DNA of 6,537 nt from Desulfobulbaceae bacterium (GTDB taxonomy: Bacteria > Desulfobacterota > Desulfobulbia > Desulfobulbales > Desulfobulbaceae). The notes beneath the pieces were generated by a model. The model was not told the origin of the DNA and did not search any database. It worked only from the letters and a program-made list of their open reading frames with translations. Shown in pieces: positions 5,424 to 6,537 of this stretch (position 1 is its first letter; the number at the start of each line of letters is the position of its first letter). Both the position numbers and the translations under genes were made by a program. The stretch is from positions 1 through 6,537 of the forward strand of contig JALVAI010000382.1 in NCBI GenBank assembly GCA_027011235.1, written 5' to 3'.

Positions 5424-6158
5424 ATGGATGATTATTTTATGCAACAGAACGAGAAAAAAGGATTTTCAGGTCTTCAGGTTTTCGGCATTGTCATCGGCGT
5501 TATGGTGGTCACTGTTGTCGGAACACTTTTTGCCGCCCATGCCTGGCTTTTTCCCAAACCATTTACGCCTGTGGTGTTAACCCCGCAGGAGGAGCGGCAA
5601 CTGGAAAGGAAACTGGAACGGTTTGAAAATCTGGCCGACAAACCGGCGGCAGCCGAATCGGTTTCTGCCAACAGAAAAGAACAGGTCAACAGTGGACCGC
5701 TGCAGGCCGGGGAACTGACGCCGTCCGGCAGCTTGAAGCCCGAGGCCTACAGTGAAAAGGGCGCGTCCCGGGAAATCAATTTGACGGAACGAGAAATCAA
5801 CAGCCTGCTGGCCAAAAATACAGACCTTGCCCGCAAGGTTGCCATTGATCTTGCCGATGACCTGGTCAGTCTCAAGATTCTTGTTCCCGTTGATCCCGAT
5901 TTTCCCGTGCTGGGGGGCAAGACCTTGCGGGTCCGGGCCGGAGCGGAACTGGCCTATCGCAATCGACGGCCAATCGTCAAACTGCGCGGCGTCAGTGTCA
6001 TGGGTGTTCCGGTGCCCAATGCCTGGCTCGGAGGCTTGAAAAACATTGATTTGGTAAGGGAATTCGGTACCGATTCCGGTTTCTGGAAGACCTTTGCCGA
6101 TGGGGTGGAAACCATCAATGTGCGGGACGGCAAGTTGTATATTAAACTCAAGGAGTAG
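5424..6158 (+). CDS. Membrane-anchored extracytoplasmic protein of unknown function
   Basis: I do not recognise a characterised function. The 244-residue product has a short cytoplasmic N-terminus, one membrane helix (about 17-40), a segment FTPVVLTPQEERQLERKLER (47-66) that looks helical and charged, a low-complexity linker (72-106), and a compact C-terminal domain (108-244). That domain contains REINLTEREINSLLAKN (116-132), SLKILVPVDPDFPVLGGK (149-166), a GVSVMGVPVPNAWLGGLKN block (189-207) and ends in alternating beta-like residues. The 'L-T-E-R-E-I-N-x-L-L' block recalls DUF2140/YpmS-like anchored proteins, but this is weak. Similar proteins, as I remember, sometimes carry an automatic 'arginine N-succinyltransferase' label; nothing here resembles that cytosolic acyltransferase. 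The ATG at 5424 follows AGGAG (5404-5408) by an unusually long 15 nt; ATG 5439 is the in-frame alternative. It is divergent from the nik operon and outside the NikR site. Confidence 0.85.
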   Translation: MDDYFMQQNEKKGFSGLQVFGIVIGVMVVTVVGTLFAAHAWLFPKPFTPVVLTPQEERQLERKLERFENLADKPAAAESVSANRKEQVNSGPLQAGELTPSGSLKPEAYSEKGASREINLTEREINSLLAKNTDLARKVAIDLADDLVSLKILVPVDPDFPVLGGKTLRVRAGAELAYRNRRPIVKLRGVSVMGVPVPNAWLGGLKNIDLVREFGTDSGFWKTFADGVETINVRDGKLYIKLKE

Positions 6159-6160
6159 AC

Positions 6161-6250
6161 ATGGAATCGGCCTTTGGATCTGTTTCACCAGGCCGGCCTG
6201 ATCAACGCCGGATCAGGTTGCTGGTTTGTAACTGGTCACATGATTTGTAA
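6161..6250 (+). CDS. Short ORF of 29 codons, coupled to the upstream gene (possibly a gene remnant)
   Basis: An ATG at 6161 stands 5 nt after a strong AAGGAG (6150-6155) that overlaps the last codons of the preceding gene, so ribosomes could well initiate here. The reading frame gives only 29 residues (MESAFGSVSPG... ending NWSHDL) before TAA. The peptide has no recognised domain, and a hairpin lies within it. It may be the orphaned start of a gene whose body was displaced, a leader peptide, or chance. Confidence 0.25.
   Translation: MESAFGSVSPGRPDQRRIRLLVCNWSHDL
6197..6217 (+). terminator. Hairpin after the 5424-6158 gene (weak terminator candidate)
   Basis: CCTGATC (6197-6203), a 7-nt loop and GATCAGG (6211-6217) make a perfect 7-bp stem, 38 nt after the stop codon; G-U pairs could extend it. 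It is followed only by TTGCTGGTTT rather than a T-run, so intrinsic termination would be weak. Confidence 0.3.
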
Positions 6251-6288
6251 CCTTTTGTTTTCATATTCCTTAAACTTGTAAGTGGTCA
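6226..6288 (+). repeat. Imperfect direct repeats of TTGTAA-type
   Basis: TTGTAACTGGTCA (6226-6238) and TTGTAAGTGGTCA (6276-6288) differ at a single base and lie exactly 50 bp apart; a shorter TTGTAACC occurs at 6245-6252. The right copy is the outer arm of the large inverted repeat that follows, so the left copy may be a partial duplicate of that element's end. Confidence 0.5.
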
Positions 6289-6407
6289 GGGGTGCCGTAG
6301 ATTCGTGCAGGCGCGACTGGTCGCTATAGCCCACTATGCGGACAGTCGCGACCGTGCGAAGAGGTAAGCGAGGAACGAGACTCCGTGCGGTGCCCCTGAC
6401 CACTTAC
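6278..6407. repeat. 130-nt nested inverted repeat (MITE/REP-like element or structured RNA)
   Basis: The outer arms GTAAGTGGTCAGGGG (6278-6292) and CCCCTGACCACTTAC (6393-6407) are perfect 15-bp complements, and pairing can continue inward for about 7 more positions with G-U pairs. Nested inside is a second long hairpin: 6302-6319 pairs with 6343-6360 (18 positions with two G-U and two mismatches, core CGCGACTG/CAGTCGCG), then 6321-6324 with 6338-6341, and ATAG/CTAT closing a CCCA loop (6326-6337). A GTAG lies directly 5' of the inner hairpin (6298-6301), as in REP elements mobilised by RAYT transposases. A T-run (6413-6419) follows, so it could also stop transcription. No transposase is present in the window. 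The structure is seen directly; its nature is inferred. Confidence 0.7.
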
Positions 6408-6419
6408 GCTGGTTTTTTT
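6393..6419 (+). terminator. Possible intrinsic terminator formed by the outer stem and T-run
   Basis: The right arm of the outer stem (6393-6407) is followed after 5 nt by TTTTTTT (6413-6419). With the left arm at 6278-6292 the stem is strong, but its enclosed loop is about 100 nt, so termination depends on the inner hairpin folding first. Confidence 0.3.
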
Positions 6420-6432
6420 ACAACAAAATTCC

Positions 6433-6537
6433 ATGGCCCTCATCAGCACGTTACAGGGTTTTTGGGGGCGTAGTTACGACAGAGTCCTGCAAACGGTTTT
6501 CGAATATTGCTTGTGGAACAAACTGGCGGAGGGACAG
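6433..6537 (+). CDS. Start of an unidentified ORF running off the window end
   Basis: An ATG at 6433 opens a frame of 35 codons with no stop before the window ends. The visible peptide begins MALISTLQGFWGRSYDRVLQ and continues with Trp- and Glu-containing residues; I do not recognise it. There is no Shine-Dalgarno in the T- and A-rich sequence upstream, and the frame stays open leftward to an in-frame TGA at 6397-6399, inside the right arm of the inverted repeat. It could be a real gene, the remainder of a gene interrupted by the repeat, or chance; the short length prevents a decision. Confidence 0.35.
   Translation, partial: MALISTLQGFWGRSYDRVLQTVFEYCLWNKLAEGQ

Noticed and set aside
6278..6407. 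CRISPR array or integron attC site
   Set aside because: There is a single nested palindrome rather than regularly spaced repeats, and the arms lack the GTTRRRY/RYYYAAC attC ends.

Overview
The window is typical of a Gram-negative, anaerobe-like bacterium, most plausibly a member of the Desulfobacterota (old Deltaproteobacteria). Three things point that way: a nickel ECF transporter of the NikM-L-K-Q-O type, a NikR operator of the GTGTTAC-N13-GTAACAC form described for that group, and a small HTH regulator with a Cys-Trp ('two-CW') cysteine-rich tail. This placement is inferred from gene content; no phylogenetic marker was tested.

Layout from left to right. (1) Positions 1-375, minus strand: the N-terminal third of the tRNA 2-thiouridylase MnmA, cut by the window edge. 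(2) 606-989, minus: an XRE-type HTH protein with eight cysteines, preceded by two perfect palindromes. (3) 1195-1566, plus: diacylglycerol kinase DgkA. (4) 1501-5071, minus: a tightly packed five-gene nickel uptake operon transcribed right to left, nikM-nikL-nikK-nikQ-nikO. Three of its four junctions are 4-base ATGA overlaps, and its last gene overlaps the 3' end of dgkA tail to tail by 66 bp. (5) 5072-5423: the divergent control region, holding a perfect NikR operator and a candidate promoter for nikM, plus a separate candidate promoter for the gene to the right. (6) 5424-6158, plus: a membrane-anchored protein of unknown function. (7) 6159-6537: a structured, mostly non-coding stretch with a 130-nt nested inverted repeat, then an open reading frame that runs off the end.

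How the genes work together. NikM is the membrane substrate-binding subunit, NikQ the membrane coupling subunit and NikO the ATPase. NikL (membrane-anchored) and NikK (periplasmic) stand in for the small NikN/CbiN subunit, which is absent. Nickel sufficiency would activate NikR (encoded outside this window) to bind at the -10/start region of nikM and shut the operon off. Imported nickel would serve enzymes such as [NiFe] hydrogenase, none of which is encoded here.

The items most worth a second look are the NikR site, the histidine-rich tail of NikO, the alignment of histidines at the mature N-termini of NikM, NikL and NikK, the palindrome-flanked cysteine-rich regulator, and the nested inverted repeat at 6278-6407, which may be a non-autonomous mobile element or a structured RNA.
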